Source: Bacillus sp. FSL K6-3431 (GTDB taxonomy: Bacteria > Bacillota > Bacilli > Bacillales > Bacillaceae_C). From it: a stretch of 64,000 nt of DNA. This document shows, one piece after another, positions 1 to 9,545 of the stretch (within the stretch, counting starts at the first letter, position 1; each line of letters opens with the position of its first letter). The stretch covers positions 5,146,001-5,210,000 of the forward strand of contig NZ_JBBOCT010000001.1 of the NCBI RefSeq assembly GCF_038002605.1. Reading direction: 5' to 3'. The notes beneath the pieces are model-generated. The model had not been told where the DNA came from and did not search any database. It saw nothing but the letters and a program-made list of their open reading frames with translations. Made by a program: the position numbers and the translations under genes.

Positions 1-1
1 A

Positions 2-490
2 AACCAAGTTGGATTTGTAGCTGCTGGGCGTTGGTTAACCCCGATGTTTAGTGAGAACAAGGCATTAGAGTTTGATTATATTCCTTGGCCGACTAACACA
101 GGTAATAAAATAGAGCCTGCAGCAATAGCCACTGCATATATGGCTGTGAGCATTGATTCTAAGAATCCAGAAGAAGCGATGAAGTTTCTATCGTTTTATA
201 CATCTCCAGCAGGACAAAAAGCTCGTCTATCGGATAACGGAAATGCTGTACCGTCCGTAAATGGAGCAGATGAAATCATTAATGAAGCAAAAATTCCTGA
301 ACATGTAAGCTATTTACTTGATGCACGAGAAATTGGTATTGTTGATGATAAGCAAAATATAGTTCCAGGAATGGATAAAGAAATAAGTGATATATTGGAT
401 CTTATGTATCTAGGAAAACAAGATGCGGATAAAACGATAAAAGCTATTTCAGAAAAAGCTACTAAAATGATTGCGGAGTATAAAAAATAG
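2..490 (+). CDS. Carbohydrate ABC transporter substrate-binding protein, 3' part only
   Basis: The frame is open from the left edge and gives the last 162 residues of a family 1 extracellular solute-binding protein (MalE/UgpB-like), the lipoprotein that delivers a sugar to a CUT1 importer on the outer face of the membrane. The stretch with SKNPEEAMKFLSFYTSP followed by GQKARL is the usual C-terminal lobe signature of this family (residues kept together while the transporter closes), and the end is a Lys-rich helix. The N-terminus, lipobox and start lie outside the window. The next gene is a dioxygenase 160 bases downstream, so this protein probably ends an importer operon lying to the left. 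Family assignment is good; the substrate is unknown. Confidence 0.85.
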   Translation, partial: NQVGFVAAGRWLTPMFSENKALEFDYIPWPTNTGNKIEPAAIATAYMAVSIDSKNPEEAMKFLSFYTSPAGQKARLSDNGNAVPSVNGADEIINEAKIPEHVSYLLDAREIGIVDDKQNIVPGMDKEISDILDLMYLGKQDADKTIKAISEKATKMIAEYKK

Positions 491-650
491 GAGTGAATTA
501 CCAATCAGTTCTTTTCAAGCATTTTAAACTTTAATCATGAAAAAATACTTGATATCAATTTCAGACACAATAAAGTTATATGGAGACATTTCAAATCAAT
601 GTAAGCTAAGGTAAGATTTCAGTAAGAAAACAGTAGGAGGTATAAATTTT

Positions 651-1409
651 ATGAATACACCGGTAAAAGAAAATCGCATGGCACCTCTATCAGGAGAACA
701 AATAGCTCAATACGAAAAAGATGGTTTTTTGGTTGTAAAAGGCGGTTGTAGTAACGATTTAATTGATGCATATAATTCCTATATCTATACGATCCGTGCC
801 GCGGAAGAAATACAAGAATGGGCAAAACCGCATATAGGAAAAATCTTGTCTGATAAAGATCGTTTCTCACTACGTGTGTTTAATCCACATCTACACGATG
901 GATTTTCATTGCAAATGATGAAACTTCCTATTGTTCGTGGTGTTTTGGCACAAATGCTTGGAGATGAGGCAGTCGGCATCCAAAGTATGTATTTTTATAA
1001 ATCCCCCGGTTCTCCAGGTCAGGCAGCCCATCAAGATTATTATTATATTCATAACGAACCAAATACATTAACAGCAGCTTGGATTGCTATGGAAGATGTT
1101 GACGAAGAGAATGGCTGTTTGTGGGTTCTTCCAGGTAGCCATAAAGAAGGACTGCTTTCACATGGTCGTGTGAAAGATAAAAGTGAACATGAATCATGGA
1201 CAGATGAAGCAGAAGGTGCTGATTTATCCAAACAACTACCTGTTGTCATGGAAAAGGGAGATATTGTTTTCTTTCATAATTTACTCATCCATTCGTCGGG
1301 AAAAAACAGAACAGAAGATAGATGGCGTCGTTCATATGTGTGTCACTACATTCGGCATGATTCAGTAGTTGAACGAGATGACTTGAGGAAGAAAATTGTA
1401 TTGGAATAA
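651..1409 (+). CDS. Phytanoyl-CoA dioxygenase (PhyH) family Fe(II)/2-oxoglutarate oxygenase
   Basis: This is a cytosolic non-haem iron oxygenase predicted to couple 2-oxoglutarate decarboxylation to hydroxylation of a small substrate. The protein is 252 residues with the double-stranded beta-helix signature: H127-x-D129 in the motif AAHQDYYYIH, distal H214 in LLIHSSGKN, and Arg near 226 to bind 2-oxoglutarate. GCLWVLPGSHKEG (about 156-167) is the typical PhyH core. The start has a clear GTAGGAGGT ribosome site. Bacterial PhyH proteins act on very varied substrates (side chains, N-methyl groups, natural products), so no reaction is claimed. It stands before a TIM-barrel isomerase gene and is followed by a terminator. 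Two further PhyH genes occur in the window. Confidence 0.88.
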   Translation: MNTPVKENRMAPLSGEQIAQYEKDGFLVVKGGCSNDLIDAYNSYIYTIRAAEEIQEWAKPHIGKILSDKDRFSLRVFNPHLHDGFSLQMMKLPIVRGVLAQMLGDEAVGIQSMYFYKSPGSPGQAAHQDYYYIHNEPNTLTAAWIAMEDVDEENGCLWVLPGSHKEGLLSHGRVKDKSEHESWTDEAEGADLSKQLPVVMEKGDIVFFHNLLIHSSGKNRTEDRWRRSYVCHYIRHDSVVERDDLRKKIVLE

Positions 1410-1420
1410 TAATATCTAAA

Positions 1421-1455
1421 AAAGTAAGGCGGATGTTCTAGTCCGTCTTTTGTTG
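1421..1455 (+). terminator. Rho-independent terminator after the first PhyH gene
   Basis: A short stem (AGGCGGA paired with TCCGTCT, one G-U pair) closes a small loop and is followed by TTTTGTTGTT. It lies about 15 bases after the PhyH stop codon. Confidence 0.6.
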
Positions 1456-1521
1456 TTGTAAATAAATATCATAAAAGGATAAAACGGTATTATTAAATTA
1501 TTTAAATGATGGAGGGAATGT

Positions 1522-2379
1522 ATGATGAAAATAGAAATTCAGCAAGCTTGGTGGGCCATGATCGGATTAGGAGATGGTGAGATAGAGTGGACGACCGAAG
1601 AGAAATTTGAAAAAATAGCAGAGGCAGGCTTCACTGGTATTTTAGGTTCTTTGCCTGAGGACCAAGAAGCGGAAAAATGGAGACGTTTACTTGATGAATA
1701 TCAATTTAGTTTTGGCATTCACTCATTCCCTTCTAAAAAAGAAGATCTGCAAATCTTATTAAAAAAAGCAAAGGAATTTGATGTGGATTATGTAAATTCA
1801 CAAGTGATGGGCGACTTTATTAGTGGTAAGGATGCGATTCAATTATTAGGTGATCTGGTTGCAGAAGCTAAGAAAGTAAATATGCCCTATTATGTAGAAA
1901 CTCATCGCGGTCGGATTACGCAGGACTTAATAAGAACAGTACAGTATGTGAATGAAATTCCTGATTTAAGAATGACAATCGATTTATCTCATTATGTATT
2001 GGCTGGAGAGGGGTGCTATTCAAATAAGGCAGATGAATATTTCGATATATTGTTAAAAAGAACGTCATCCATTCATGCGCGTGTTTCAAATGGACAGCAG
2101 ATTCAGATTGATATTGGTCCTGACGGTGATCATCCATTGACGGAGCGATTTGTTGGGTGGTGGGAAAAGGGAATGTCATACTGGTTGGAAGAGGCAAAAC
2201 CAAATGATGTACTACCACTTGTATGTGAACTTGGTCCTCCAGATTACTCCATTACGCGCTATTTCAATTCAGCTCATAAAGAAATTTCAAATCGATGGGA
2301 GCAGTCAATTGTTTTTAAAAAAATACTGGAAGAAGCTTGGGATAGAGTGAAGAACGAGGGTACCTTCGTTTCTACCTGA
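1522..2379 (+). CDS. Sugar phosphate isomerase/epimerase-like TIM-barrel protein
   Basis: The 285-residue protein belongs to the AP-endonuclease-2/xylose-isomerase-like TIM-barrel superfamily, which uses a divalent metal held by Glu, Asp, His and Glu at the barrel mouth. Matching positions are visible: the Glu in YYVETHRGR, Asp/His in MTIDLSHYV, His in SIHARVSNG and the Glu in VCELGPPDY. Family members isomerise, epimerise or cleave sugars and oxidised sugars such as 3-keto-glycosides. The gene has a GGAGGGA ribosome site and two adjacent ATGs at 1522 and 1525. It sits between a PhyH oxygenase and an AraC regulator. It is one of six members of this superfamily in the window, and the specific reaction is unknown. 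Confidence 0.82.
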   Translation: MMKIEIQQAWWAMIGLGDGEIEWTTEEKFEKIAEAGFTGILGSLPEDQEAEKWRRLLDEYQFSFGIHSFPSKKEDLQILLKKAKEFDVDYVNSQVMGDFISGKDAIQLLGDLVAEAKKVNMPYYVETHRGRITQDLIRTVQYVNEIPDLRMTIDLSHYVLAGEGCYSNKADEYFDILLKRTSSIHARVSNGQQIQIDIGPDGDHPLTERFVGWWEKGMSYWLEEAKPNDVLPLVCELGPPDYSITRYFNSAHKEISNRWEQSIVFKKILEEAWDRVKNEGTFVST

Positions 2380-2628
2380 TATTAAATTTGGACTATATCT
2401 GTTACGCTTCAACCATCTACTAAAAGAAAGCTAGATTTATAGCATTGATCATCGATGTTGTGAAATGGACCCAGAGTTTCATTATATCTCCTAGTTCTTG
2501 TTGAAAAAAGTTTAAAGGAGTTTCAAACTCTTTATTGAATATAGTATATAGAAAATTAGACATTTTAAATTGTGATGTATTCTTCAATAGAATGAACAGA
2601 AATGGAAGGGTACATAGAGGAGAGGAAG

Positions 2629-3444
2629 ATGATACAAGAGATAAAGACGATGGATGATAACTCACTTTTTATTGTTGAACATGCGTATGCAGGATCTGTA
2701 GTATATCCACCTGGTGGAAAGTTGGGTTCAAGAATTCAGCAGGATCTTCAGTTGGTTATGCTTTATACCGGTTCAATGGACATTCATGTTGATGGTGTTC
2801 ACAATAAAATACCAGTAGGTCATGTAACCTTATTAAAGCCAGGTCACACTGAAAAATTTAATTTTTCAATAAAAGAGGAAACTTGGCATCGCTGGATATC
2901 TATTTCGATAAGAGGGATTAGTAAAGAGCTGCTTTCCGATATAGAAAAACTACCATCTTACATTCCGGTATCTGAGCGAATGAATGAATTGACAAGCCTT
3001 ATGTTAGCGATTAGTCGGGATCATCAAAACGATAACAACCAAGTAATCTGTTCCTTAGGACAGTCTGCCATCTTGCTATACATGATGGAATGTCAAAATC
3101 AATATCGAAGTTATATACACCCAGCAGTTTTAAAAGCGAAGGAAATGATACAAGAGAAATTTGCCGAGGATCTGAGTTTAAAAGATATATCAAAAGAAAG
3201 TAATATTAGTCCTGAACATCTCATTCGTCTTTTTCAAAAACATGTAAATATGACACCGGTTCAATACTTGTGGCTTTATCGAGTTAACTGCGGTGTGCAA
3301 CTACTCCGGAGCACCGGTTTGCAAATTGGCGAAATAGCTTTTCAAACAGGATTTAAAAGCTCGTATCACTTTTCAAGGGCTGTGAAAAAACATATAGGAA
3401 GCACACCATCAGAAATAAGGAATGAATCTCGAAAACCATCCTAG
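2629..3444 (+). CDS. AraC-family transcriptional regulator
   Basis: This is a 271-residue regulator with an N-terminal cupin-like sensor (GHVTLLKPGHTEKF typical of the beta-barrel) and a C-terminal pair of helix-turn-helix motifs in about the last 100 residues (DLSLKDISKESNISPEHLIRL, then IGEIAFQTGFKSSYHFSRAVK, ending with the GSTPSEIR signature). Such proteins bind sugars or related metabolites and usually activate nearby catabolic genes. The ATG at 2629 is chosen because AGAGGAGAGGAAG stands directly before it; an in-frame ATG at 2602 lacks a ribosome site. It probably controls the PhyH, isomerase and oxidoreductase genes around it. Confidence 0.85.
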   Translation: MIQEIKTMDDNSLFIVEHAYAGSVVYPPGGKLGSRIQQDLQLVMLYTGSMDIHVDGVHNKIPVGHVTLLKPGHTEKFNFSIKEETWHRWISISIRGISKELLSDIEKLPSYIPVSERMNELTSLMLAISRDHQNDNNQVICSLGQSAILLYMMECQNQYRSYIHPAVLKAKEMIQEKFAEDLSLKDISKESNISPEHLIRLFQKHVNMTPVQYLWLYRVNCGVQLLRSTGLQIGEIAFQTGFKSSYHFSRAVKKHIGSTPSEIRNESRKPS

Positions 3445-3720
3445 CGTTTAAATAAATTTGCAGATGTTGAAACGGAGGTTTTTGCAGGGGGATTTTAAGA
3501 ATAAACAAGTGGGAGAGTTTGGCAAAGATACGTTTAGCGTAATACAATGGATTTTTGGAAATTAGAGTTAGGAAGAAGCAAGTGTATTTGATGAAATTCA
3601 CTCAGCAATCGATTCAACACATAAAAGCAATTGTTAAAACTACTCGTAAGAGGGTAGATGTAATCGACTAATACAGAAAATTACAAACAAGTTTAACGAA
3701 AGCGTAACCATGATAAAGGG

Positions 3721-4509
3721 GTGAGAAAAATAAGATTATCATATATCCAAAGGAAAGAGCTATTTGAAAAGGGATATGTTCATATCCCAGGAGTAATTCC
3801 GCAGGCAATGTTGAACGAAGTAAGGAAAGCAATCAATCATTCCCTCGGTGAAGAGGGGATGGACAAAGAGGAACTTGCAACATTCCGTTCACAGTCGTAT
3901 TGTCCTGAACTACAATATACACCTGTAATTTCGGACCTATATCATAGAACACCCATACATGACCTTGTTGACTCTGTCATAGATACTACAAAGATTTTTC
4001 CGATAAATGGTGCTCAAATTGCTCTACGCTTTCCAAGGCTGGATGATCCTGCGCCAGAAGCAAGACCGCATATTGATGGCATGTATTCACCTAATAACGG
4101 GGTAACTGAAGGAACTATTCAAAATTTCACAGCACTAGTGGGTGTTTTATTAAGCGACTTGACAGAAGATGATGCAGGGAACTTTACCGTTTGGCCGGGA
4201 ACACATCGAACGTTCGAAAGTTATTTCAGTGAGAACGGTCCAGAAGTTTTATTAAATGGTATGCCACCAGTTGAAATGCCTGAGCCGATTCAAATAAAAG
4301 GCAAGGCTGGTGATATTGTATTCTGTCATTATCAGTTAGCACATGGAATTGGGCCTAATATTTCACCGGATATTCGATATGCAGTCTTTTTTCGAATCAA
4401 TCATGTAGAGGTAAAAAATGACTGGAAAGCCCCGATGAGTAATATTTGGATGCATTATAAAGAAAATATGCAAGTATTTGAAATAGAAGATAAAGTGACA
4501 ACTGAATAA
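3721..4509 (+). CDS. Phytanoyl-CoA dioxygenase (PhyH) family oxygenase, second copy
   Basis: This 262-residue Fe(II)/2-oxoglutarate oxygenase has the metal triad H117-x-D119 (RPHIDGMYS) and H208 (QLAHGIGPN), and the 2-oxoglutarate Arg at R219, exactly eleven residues after the distal His. FTVWPGTHRTFE is the usual PhyH core. It is clearly diverged from the protein at 651, so the two probably act on different substrates or steps. The start is weak: a GTG at 3721 directly abuts AAAGGG, leaving almost no spacing, and no better in-frame start is visible before residue 30. The gene is followed 190 bases later by a Gfo/Idh oxidoreductase. The function beyond the oxygenase class is unknown. Confidence 0.85.
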   Translation: MRKIRLSYIQRKELFEKGYVHIPGVIPQAMLNEVRKAINHSLGEEGMDKEELATFRSQSYCPELQYTPVISDLYHRTPIHDLVDSVIDTTKIFPINGAQIALRFPRLDDPAPEARPHIDGMYSPNNGVTEGTIQNFTALVGVLLSDLTEDDAGNFTVWPGTHRTFESYFSENGPEVLLNGMPPVEMPEPIQIKGKAGDIVFCHYQLAHGIGPNISPDIRYAVFFRINHVEVKNDWKAPMSNIWMHYKENMQVFEIEDKVTTE

Positions 4510-4699
4510 GAGTATGAAATATGTGTAGAATATGCACCGAATACATTAGAGGTAGCAGACATCCGGCCTTGATGGTTAAGAAGACAAAGCTTATCGGGTG
4601 AAATAGTGAATTTTAGAAAATAGGAAAAGTGTTATATTTAAAGGTTATCTATCGTATCTATATAGATGACTAAGAATCTATTATAAAGGGTGGATAAAT

Positions 4700-5686
4700 A
4701 TGGAGAAAATTCGAGTTGGAATGATTGGAACAGGTGGAATTTCTCATTGGCATGCAAGGCAGTTAATAGAACTAGATGATGCAGTTATTTGCGGAATCGC
4801 TGATCCAAGTTCGCAAAATAGAGATAAAATGGTCTCCGAATATAAATTGGATGGGGTCAGACAGTTTGCCGATTATAAGGAAATGTTGGTGGATGTTGAG
4901 CTTGATGCTGTTGTTATTTGTTCGCCACATACGCTTCATTTTCAGCAAGCAATGGATGTGTTGAATAGCGGATGTCATGTGTTGATTGAAAAGCCAATGG
5001 CCTGTTCGCAAAAGGAGGCTAAACAATTAATAGAGACATCAGAACGACTAGGAAAAGTGCTACAAGTATCCTATCAACGTCATTTTCAACCTGAATTCTT
5101 GTTTATTCGAGATGCGATTGCAAATGGTACGATTGGAAAGCTAACATCTGTAACTGCATCCCTTTATCAGGAATGGGGACAAGGAACAGCTGGTTCATGG
5201 CGCCAAAACCCTGCTCTATCCGGCGGGGGGATGTTAATGGACTCAGGCAGTCATATTATTGATGTTCTTCTTTGGACAACAGGATTATCTCCATTGGAAG
5301 TAACAACACAAATGCAACAGCACGATACTCCAGTTGAACTGGATTCCTTCACATCGATTCGCTTTGAAAATGATGTGATTGCAGGCTTGAATATTGTGGG
5401 TTATGCACCATGTTGGCATGAAACGTATGTATTCTGTGGCGATAATGGCGGAATTTTTTACGATAATGGAAAAATAACGATTCGTAGACTAAGAGAAGAA
5501 CCTATTATACCTCAACTTCCAAAGCAAACAACGAATCAAGACAAAAGTTTTATTGATGCAATCTTAGGAAAACATGAGGTTTTAGTGCCAGGGAATTTTG
5601 CGAAAGAAGTAGTCAAGCTAACAGAAATGATTTATCGGGCAGCGGGATATAGCCCATTAGAAAGTAAAGAATCAAGTTTACTATAG
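4700..5686 (+). CDS. Gfo/Idh/MocA family NAD(P)-dependent oxidoreductase
   Basis: A 328-residue cytosolic dehydrogenase. The N-terminal Rossmann fold carries the nucleotide loop GTGGIS (residues 10-15) and the family hallmark EKP (97-99, within VLIEKPMACS). The C-terminal alpha/beta domain has GGGMLMDSGSHIIDVL, whose Asp and His are the usual substrate-side residues. The family oxidises sugars, inositols and glycosides at a ring hydroxyl. The ribosome site is AAAGGGTGG. An SDR gene follows after an inverted repeat. Together with the TIM-barrel genes it fits an oxidise-then-isomerise or oxidise-then-cleave scheme, which is inference. It is one of four Gfo/Idh genes here. Confidence 0.88.
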   Translation: MEKIRVGMIGTGGISHWHARQLIELDDAVICGIADPSSQNRDKMVSEYKLDGVRQFADYKEMLVDVELDAVVICSPHTLHFQQAMDVLNSGCHVLIEKPMACSQKEAKQLIETSERLGKVLQVSYQRHFQPEFLFIRDAIANGTIGKLTSVTASLYQEWGQGTAGSWRQNPALSGGGMLMDSGSHIIDVLLWTTGLSPLEVTTQMQQHDTPVELDSFTSIRFENDVIAGLNIVGYAPCWHETYVFCGDNGGIFYDNGKITIRRLREEPIIPQLPKQTTNQDKSFIDAILGKHEVLVPGNFAKEVVKLTEMIYRAAGYSPLESKESSLL

Positions 5687-5726
5687 CAGAATAATATGGA
5701 TGATTATTAAAAAGAAATTTAAAAAT

Positions 5727-5759
5727 ATAAGAACGGGGTTAATCACCCCGGTTCTTATA
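5727..5759. repeat. Inverted repeat between oxidoreductase and SDR genes
   Basis: TATAAGAAC-GGGGT on the left pairs with ACCCC-GGTTCTTATA on the right around the loop TAATC, with one bulged base. No T-run follows directly, so it may be a weak terminator, a transcript-stabilising stem or an operator. Confidence 0.5.
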
Positions 5760-5812
5760 GTAAAAGTCAGTTTTAACCCCAGTCTCGATAATTGAGAGAA
5801 GGAGGGATGAAA

Positions 5813-6583
5813 ATGAGCAAACGTCTACAAGGGAAAGTTATCGTCATTACTGGTGCAACAAAAGGAATCGGAAAAGGAATTGCGCTTATTTGTGCAAAAG
5901 AAGGTGCAAAGATAGTTGTAAGTGGCAGAAATAAAGAAGCTGGTCAAAGCGTTGTCGAGGAGATAAGGCGTACTTATGGAACAGAAGTAATATTTATACA
6001 AAAGGACATTTCAAGCGAATTAGCATGTCGAGAATTAATGGAGGCATCCAATGCACATTTTGGCAGGATAGACGGACTCGTTAATAATGCAGGGATTTTT
6101 CCAAGGGGAACTATAATGGAAACATCAGAAGGCTTGTTTGATTCTATATTCGATGTGAATATAAAAGGTGCTTTTTTTTGTTCCAAATATGCTATGAAAG
6201 AAATGCTGAAAACTGGTGGAGGATCGATTGTTCAAATTGGATCCACTAATGGGTATAAAGGAGCAAAAAATTTAGTAGCTTATTCTTGTTCAAAAGGAGC
6301 AATGCTCACCTTAAATAAAAGTATTGCGGCCCATTATGCGAAAGATAAGATTAGGTCGAACTGGATTACTGTAGGATGGGTAGCGTCTGAGGGAGAAGTA
6401 GAGCTTCATGAAAGCATAGGAATGGATGAGAAAGAGCTTCATGAATGGGCGGAAAGTGTGATCCCCTCTGGAAAAATGCAGACAGCTGAGGATATGGCTT
6501 ACGGAGTTGTTTATTTGTTGTCAGATGAATCCAATCAAGTCACAGGTACAGAGCTCCAGATTAACGGGGGATTAGGATTATAG
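5813..6583 (+). CDS. Short-chain dehydrogenase/reductase (SDR)
   Basis: A 256-residue classical SDR. It has the nucleotide loop TGATKGIG (13-20), NNAG (91-94), the catalytic Ser near 144 (IGSTNG), and Y157-x-x-x-K161 (YSCSK). The Arg after the second strand (SGRN) hints at NADP(H). Classical SDRs of this type oxidise or reduce hydroxyl/keto groups of sugars and polyols. The ATG at 5813 is preferred because GGAGG lies seven bases upstream; in-frame TTG 5792 and ATG 5807 are too far from or too near that site. It follows a Gfo/Idh gene and precedes an aldo/keto reductase, giving three distinct redox enzymes in a row. Confidence 0.9.
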   Translation: MSKRLQGKVIVITGATKGIGKGIALICAKEGAKIVVSGRNKEAGQSVVEEIRRTYGTEVIFIQKDISSELACRELMEASNAHFGRIDGLVNNAGIFPRGTIMETSEGLFDSIFDVNIKGAFFCSKYAMKEMLKTGGGSIVQIGSTNGYKGAKNLVAYSCSKGAMLTLNKSIAAHYAKDKIRSNWITVGWVASEGEVELHESIGMDEKELHEWAESVIPSGKMQTAEDMAYGVVYLLSDESNQVTGTELQINGGLGL

Positions 6584-6704
6584 TAGCTTAGTAAAAAGGA
6601 AGTTTTAATCTAAGATAATGTTTTTAAAATCAAATAACTTCGTAAATAGAACTACTGCTATGGATATGGAACGTTATTAACATTTAGAGGGAGACGATTA
6701 CGAT

Positions 6705-7532
6705 ATGCAAAAAAGATTGGAAGCTACAACTGTCTTACATAATGGTATAGAAATGCCATGGTTTGGTCTTGGAGTCTGGAAAGTAGAAAATGGCATCGAA
6801 GTAGCCAATGCGGTAAAAGTAGCATTAAATAATGGATATCGTAGTATTGATACCGCGGCGGCGTACAAAAATGAAGAAGGGGTTGGAGAAGGGATTAGAG
6901 AGTCGGGTGTTTCTCGCAAAGATATTTTTGTTACATCAAAGATTGCTAATTATGATCAAGGCTATGAGTCTACTTTACGAGCATTTGACGAGAGCTTAAA
7001 TAGACTTGGTTTAGATTATCTTGATCTTTATTTAGTTCATTGGCCGGTTCCAGGAACATATATCGATACGTGGAGAGCGCTAGAAAGGCTTTACAAAGAT
7101 GGAAAGGTTAGAGCTATTGGTGTTAGTAATTTTCATGCTCATCATCTTAATTCATTGAAGGAATCGGAAATTAAACCAATGGTTAATCAGGTAGAATTTC
7201 ATCCGTTATTATCACAAATAGAATTACGATCTTACTGTAAAGAAAATGGGATACAAATAGAATCATGGTCTCCGCTTATGCAAGGAAAAATTTTAGATAA
7301 CGAATTATTAGTTGACATTGGTAAGATCTATGAAAAAACACCTGCACAAGTTATACTTCGCTGGAATATTCAATGTGGGGTTGTAACTATTCCAAAATCA
7401 GTTAAGGAACATCGTATCATCGAAAATGCTGACATTTTTGATTTTCAATTGTCCAATGAAGACATGGAACGAATTAATGGATTAAATCAGAACCAGCGTG
7501 TTGGTGCCGATCCTGATAACAGGGATTATTAA
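6705..7532 (+). CDS. Aldo/keto reductase
   Basis: A 275-residue NADPH-dependent (alpha/beta)8-barrel reductase resembling the B. subtilis YtbE/YvgN group. The catalytic tetrad is visible as D49, Y54, K79 and H112 (in IDTAAAYKNEEG, VTSKI and LVHWP), and the cofactor-binding end contains TIPKSVKEHRIIENADIF. The family reduces aldehydes and keto groups of sugars and dicarbonyls. It has a GAGGGAGA ribosome site. Its place behind SDR and Gfo/Idh genes and before two TIM-barrel isomerases suggests a role in interconverting oxidised sugar intermediates, though many members are general detoxifying enzymes. Confidence 0.9.
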   Translation: MQKRLEATTVLHNGIEMPWFGLGVWKVENGIEVANAVKVALNNGYRSIDTAAAYKNEEGVGEGIRESGVSRKDIFVTSKIANYDQGYESTLRAFDESLNRLGLDYLDLYLVHWPVPGTYIDTWRALERLYKDGKVRAIGVSNFHAHHLNSLKESEIKPMVNQVEFHPLLSQIELRSYCKENGIQIESWSPLMQGKILDNELLVDIGKIYEKTPAQVILRWNIQCGVVTIPKSVKEHRIIENADIFDFQLSNEDMERINGLNQNQRVGADPDNRDY

Positions 7533-7677
7533 AGCGGTAGAGGTCTCTCAAGCCACATTGATCACCAATATTATTTACAGTGAAATAATGCAAAGATGGG
7601 AAGAAGGATTTTAAATAGTTATGTCGAAAAGGAAGTAATAGAAATGGATTTTATTGTTATAGGAGGCTATCTGTAAA

Positions 7678-8526
7678 ATGATTAAAGGATTAAGTAATGC
7701 TGGTCTAGGAAAAGTAAGAAACGTAGAAGAACTGGTTCTACTTGCATCGAAAAATGGGTTTGGTGTTATTGATACTTCGGGGCAAGAATTAAGAGATTTT
7801 ATTGGTGAAAAAGGGTTAGAAGAAGCTAGAATGTTTTTAGAAAAACATCAAATGGAAATTGGCTCGATTGGTCTAGGTGTAGAGTGGCGACAATCAGATG
7901 CTAAGTTTCGAGAAGGACTAGCAACACTATTGGAAGATGCAAAAATAGCCGCTGAGTTTGGATGCACAAGCTGTTGTACATACGTTCTCCCTTCGACTGA
8001 TAATAATGCAGCACATTTTATGGTATTGGCAACGAAACGTCTTAAATTATGTGCGCAAATATTAAAAGAGTATGGAATTAATCTTGGACTTGAATATGTC
8101 GGTCCTCATCATTTAAGAACGGCATGGAAAAATCCATTCATTTGGGATTTACAATCGACACTGGATTGGATTGATGCTATTGGTGAGCCGAATGTAGGTT
8201 TATTACTAGATAGCTATCATTGGTATACGGCTGGTGAAACATACGAAGATTTAATCGCTCTAAAACCTTCACAAATAACACATGTTCATCTTAATGATGC
8301 AAAAGATGTACCTATTGAAGAAGTACTAGATAATGATCGTGTATATCCTGGTGAGGGTGTTATTGATTTAGCAAGCTTTTTAAAAGCATTAAATGAAATC
8401 GGTTATAAAGGACCAATTGTCCAAGAAATTCTAACAAAGGAACCATTGAACGAATCAAATGACGTATTAGCTGAAAAATCTGGGAAAGCCTTTGATATGA
8501 TATTCACTACTGCAGAAATCATTTGA
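7678..8526 (+). CDS. Sugar phosphate isomerase/epimerase-like TIM-barrel protein
   Basis: A 282-residue member of the xylose-isomerase-like TIM-barrel superfamily. Metal-ligand positions can be followed along the barrel: Glu in LGLEYVGPHH, Asp and His in LLLDSYHWYTAGE, His in HVHLNDAKD, and Glu in PIVQEILTKEP; PGEGVIDLASFLKAL is the usual segment before the last strands. AGGAGG stands ten bases before the ATG. A clear terminator follows, so this gene may close a unit with the aldo/keto reductase. The likely role is isomerisation or epimerisation of a sugar or ketosugar, and the exact reaction is unknown. Confidence 0.85.
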   Translation: MIKGLSNAGLGKVRNVEELVLLASKNGFGVIDTSGQELRDFIGEKGLEEARMFLEKHQMEIGSIGLGVEWRQSDAKFREGLATLLEDAKIAAEFGCTSCCTYVLPSTDNNAAHFMVLATKRLKLCAQILKEYGINLGLEYVGPHHLRTAWKNPFIWDLQSTLDWIDAIGEPNVGLLLDSYHWYTAGETYEDLIALKPSQITHVHLNDAKDVPIEEVLDNDRVYPGEGVIDLASFLKALNEIGYKGPIVQEILTKEPLNESNDVLAEKSGKAFDMIFTTAEII

Positions 8527-8537
8527 AAAACAGCTTA

Positions 8538-8565
8538 AAGACGTATGGTAACATACGTCTTTTGA
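8538..8565 (+). terminator. Rho-independent terminator after the TIM-barrel gene
   Basis: A perfect 11-bp stem, AAAGACGTATG paired with CATACGTCTTT around the loop GTAA, runs into TTTTG. Confidence 0.8.
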
Positions 8566-8667
8566 AAAAACGTAGGTTTATAGTTCAGAATAGTTTGAAT
8601 AATTATGAAGAGGTATATATTATAATTAAATTAAAGATCATTAATAATAGAAAAGGATGTGCATTAA

Positions 8668-9447
8668 ATGAAATTTGGATGTTGCGCCAATTTGGATCAA
8701 GCTTATCAAATATATAATGCGGGGTTTGATTTTATCGAATGTACAGTTGTTTCCTTAATGCCAGAGAAAAATGATAGTGAATTTGCAGAGGTGTTAAATA
8801 AGTACCAAGAGAGCCCCATTCCTATCGAAGCATTTAATGTATTTCTACCGGGAGATATGAAAATTGTTGGCGAAACTGTTGATCTAAATCGAATTAAAAC
8901 ATATGTGGAAACAGCATTATCTAGAGTAAATCAAATTGGTGCTGACACGATTGTGTTTGGAAGCGGTGGAGCTCGAACAGTTCCTAATGGCTTTTCTTAT
9001 GATAGATCGGAAGAACAAATTTTACAATTCCTGAATCTAACTGCAGACTTTGCAGAGCCGTTAGGGCTTACGATAGTAATCGAGCCACTAAATAAAAAAG
9101 AAAGTAATATAATTAACAGTGTGCGTGAGGCATATGATTTCGCAGAAATAATCAATCGTAAGTCTATTCGAATTCTAGCAGACTTTTATCATATGGATGA
9201 GGAAGATGAATCATTAGAAAACATTGTCTTATCAAAAAAGTACATGAGACATATTCACGTAGCAGATTCCGGACGTTTGGCACCTGGAACAGGTAATTAT
9301 CCTTATGATCATTTTGTTGATTGCTTAAATCGAGCAAACTATAACGGGCATGTTTCAATTGAGTGTGATTGGAACGATATGAACAATGAAATAATGGATG
9401 CAAGAAAGTACCTTCAGAACTGTTTCAAAATATCAAATGATACTTGA
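8668..9447 (+). CDS. Sugar phosphate isomerase/epimerase-like TIM-barrel protein
   Basis: This 259-residue protein is of the same superfamily as its upstream neighbour but is diverged from it. Ligand positions are Glu in IVIEPLNKKES, Asp/His in ILADFYHMDEED, His in HIHVADSGR and Glu in VSIECDWND; GPGNYPYDHF-like spacing (here GTGNYPYDHF) is characteristic of the tagatose-epimerase/hydroxypyruvate-isomerase branch. The N-terminus starts directly with the first barrel strand (MKFGCCANL), which supports the ATG at 8668 with AAAAGGATG upstream. It precedes a sugar importer operon by 140 bases and may share its induction. Confidence 0.84.
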   Translation: MKFGCCANLDQAYQIYNAGFDFIECTVVSLMPEKNDSEFAEVLNKYQESPIPIEAFNVFLPGDMKIVGETVDLNRIKTYVETALSRVNQIGADTIVFGSGGARTVPNGFSYDRSEEQILQFLNLTADFAEPLGLTIVIEPLNKKESNIINSVREAYDFAEIINRKSIRILADFYHMDEEDESLENIVLSKKYMRHIHVADSGRLAPGTGNYPYDHFVDCLNRANYNGHVSIECDWNDMNNEIMDARKYLQNCFKISNDT

Positions 9448-9545
9448 AGAATATAAAAAAATGTTTTGATCTATAATCAGGCTGTTCTGAATGAGGTTGT
9501 CAGAAATGAATAAAAGGGTAATAAGTTAATTTGTTTTGCAAATAA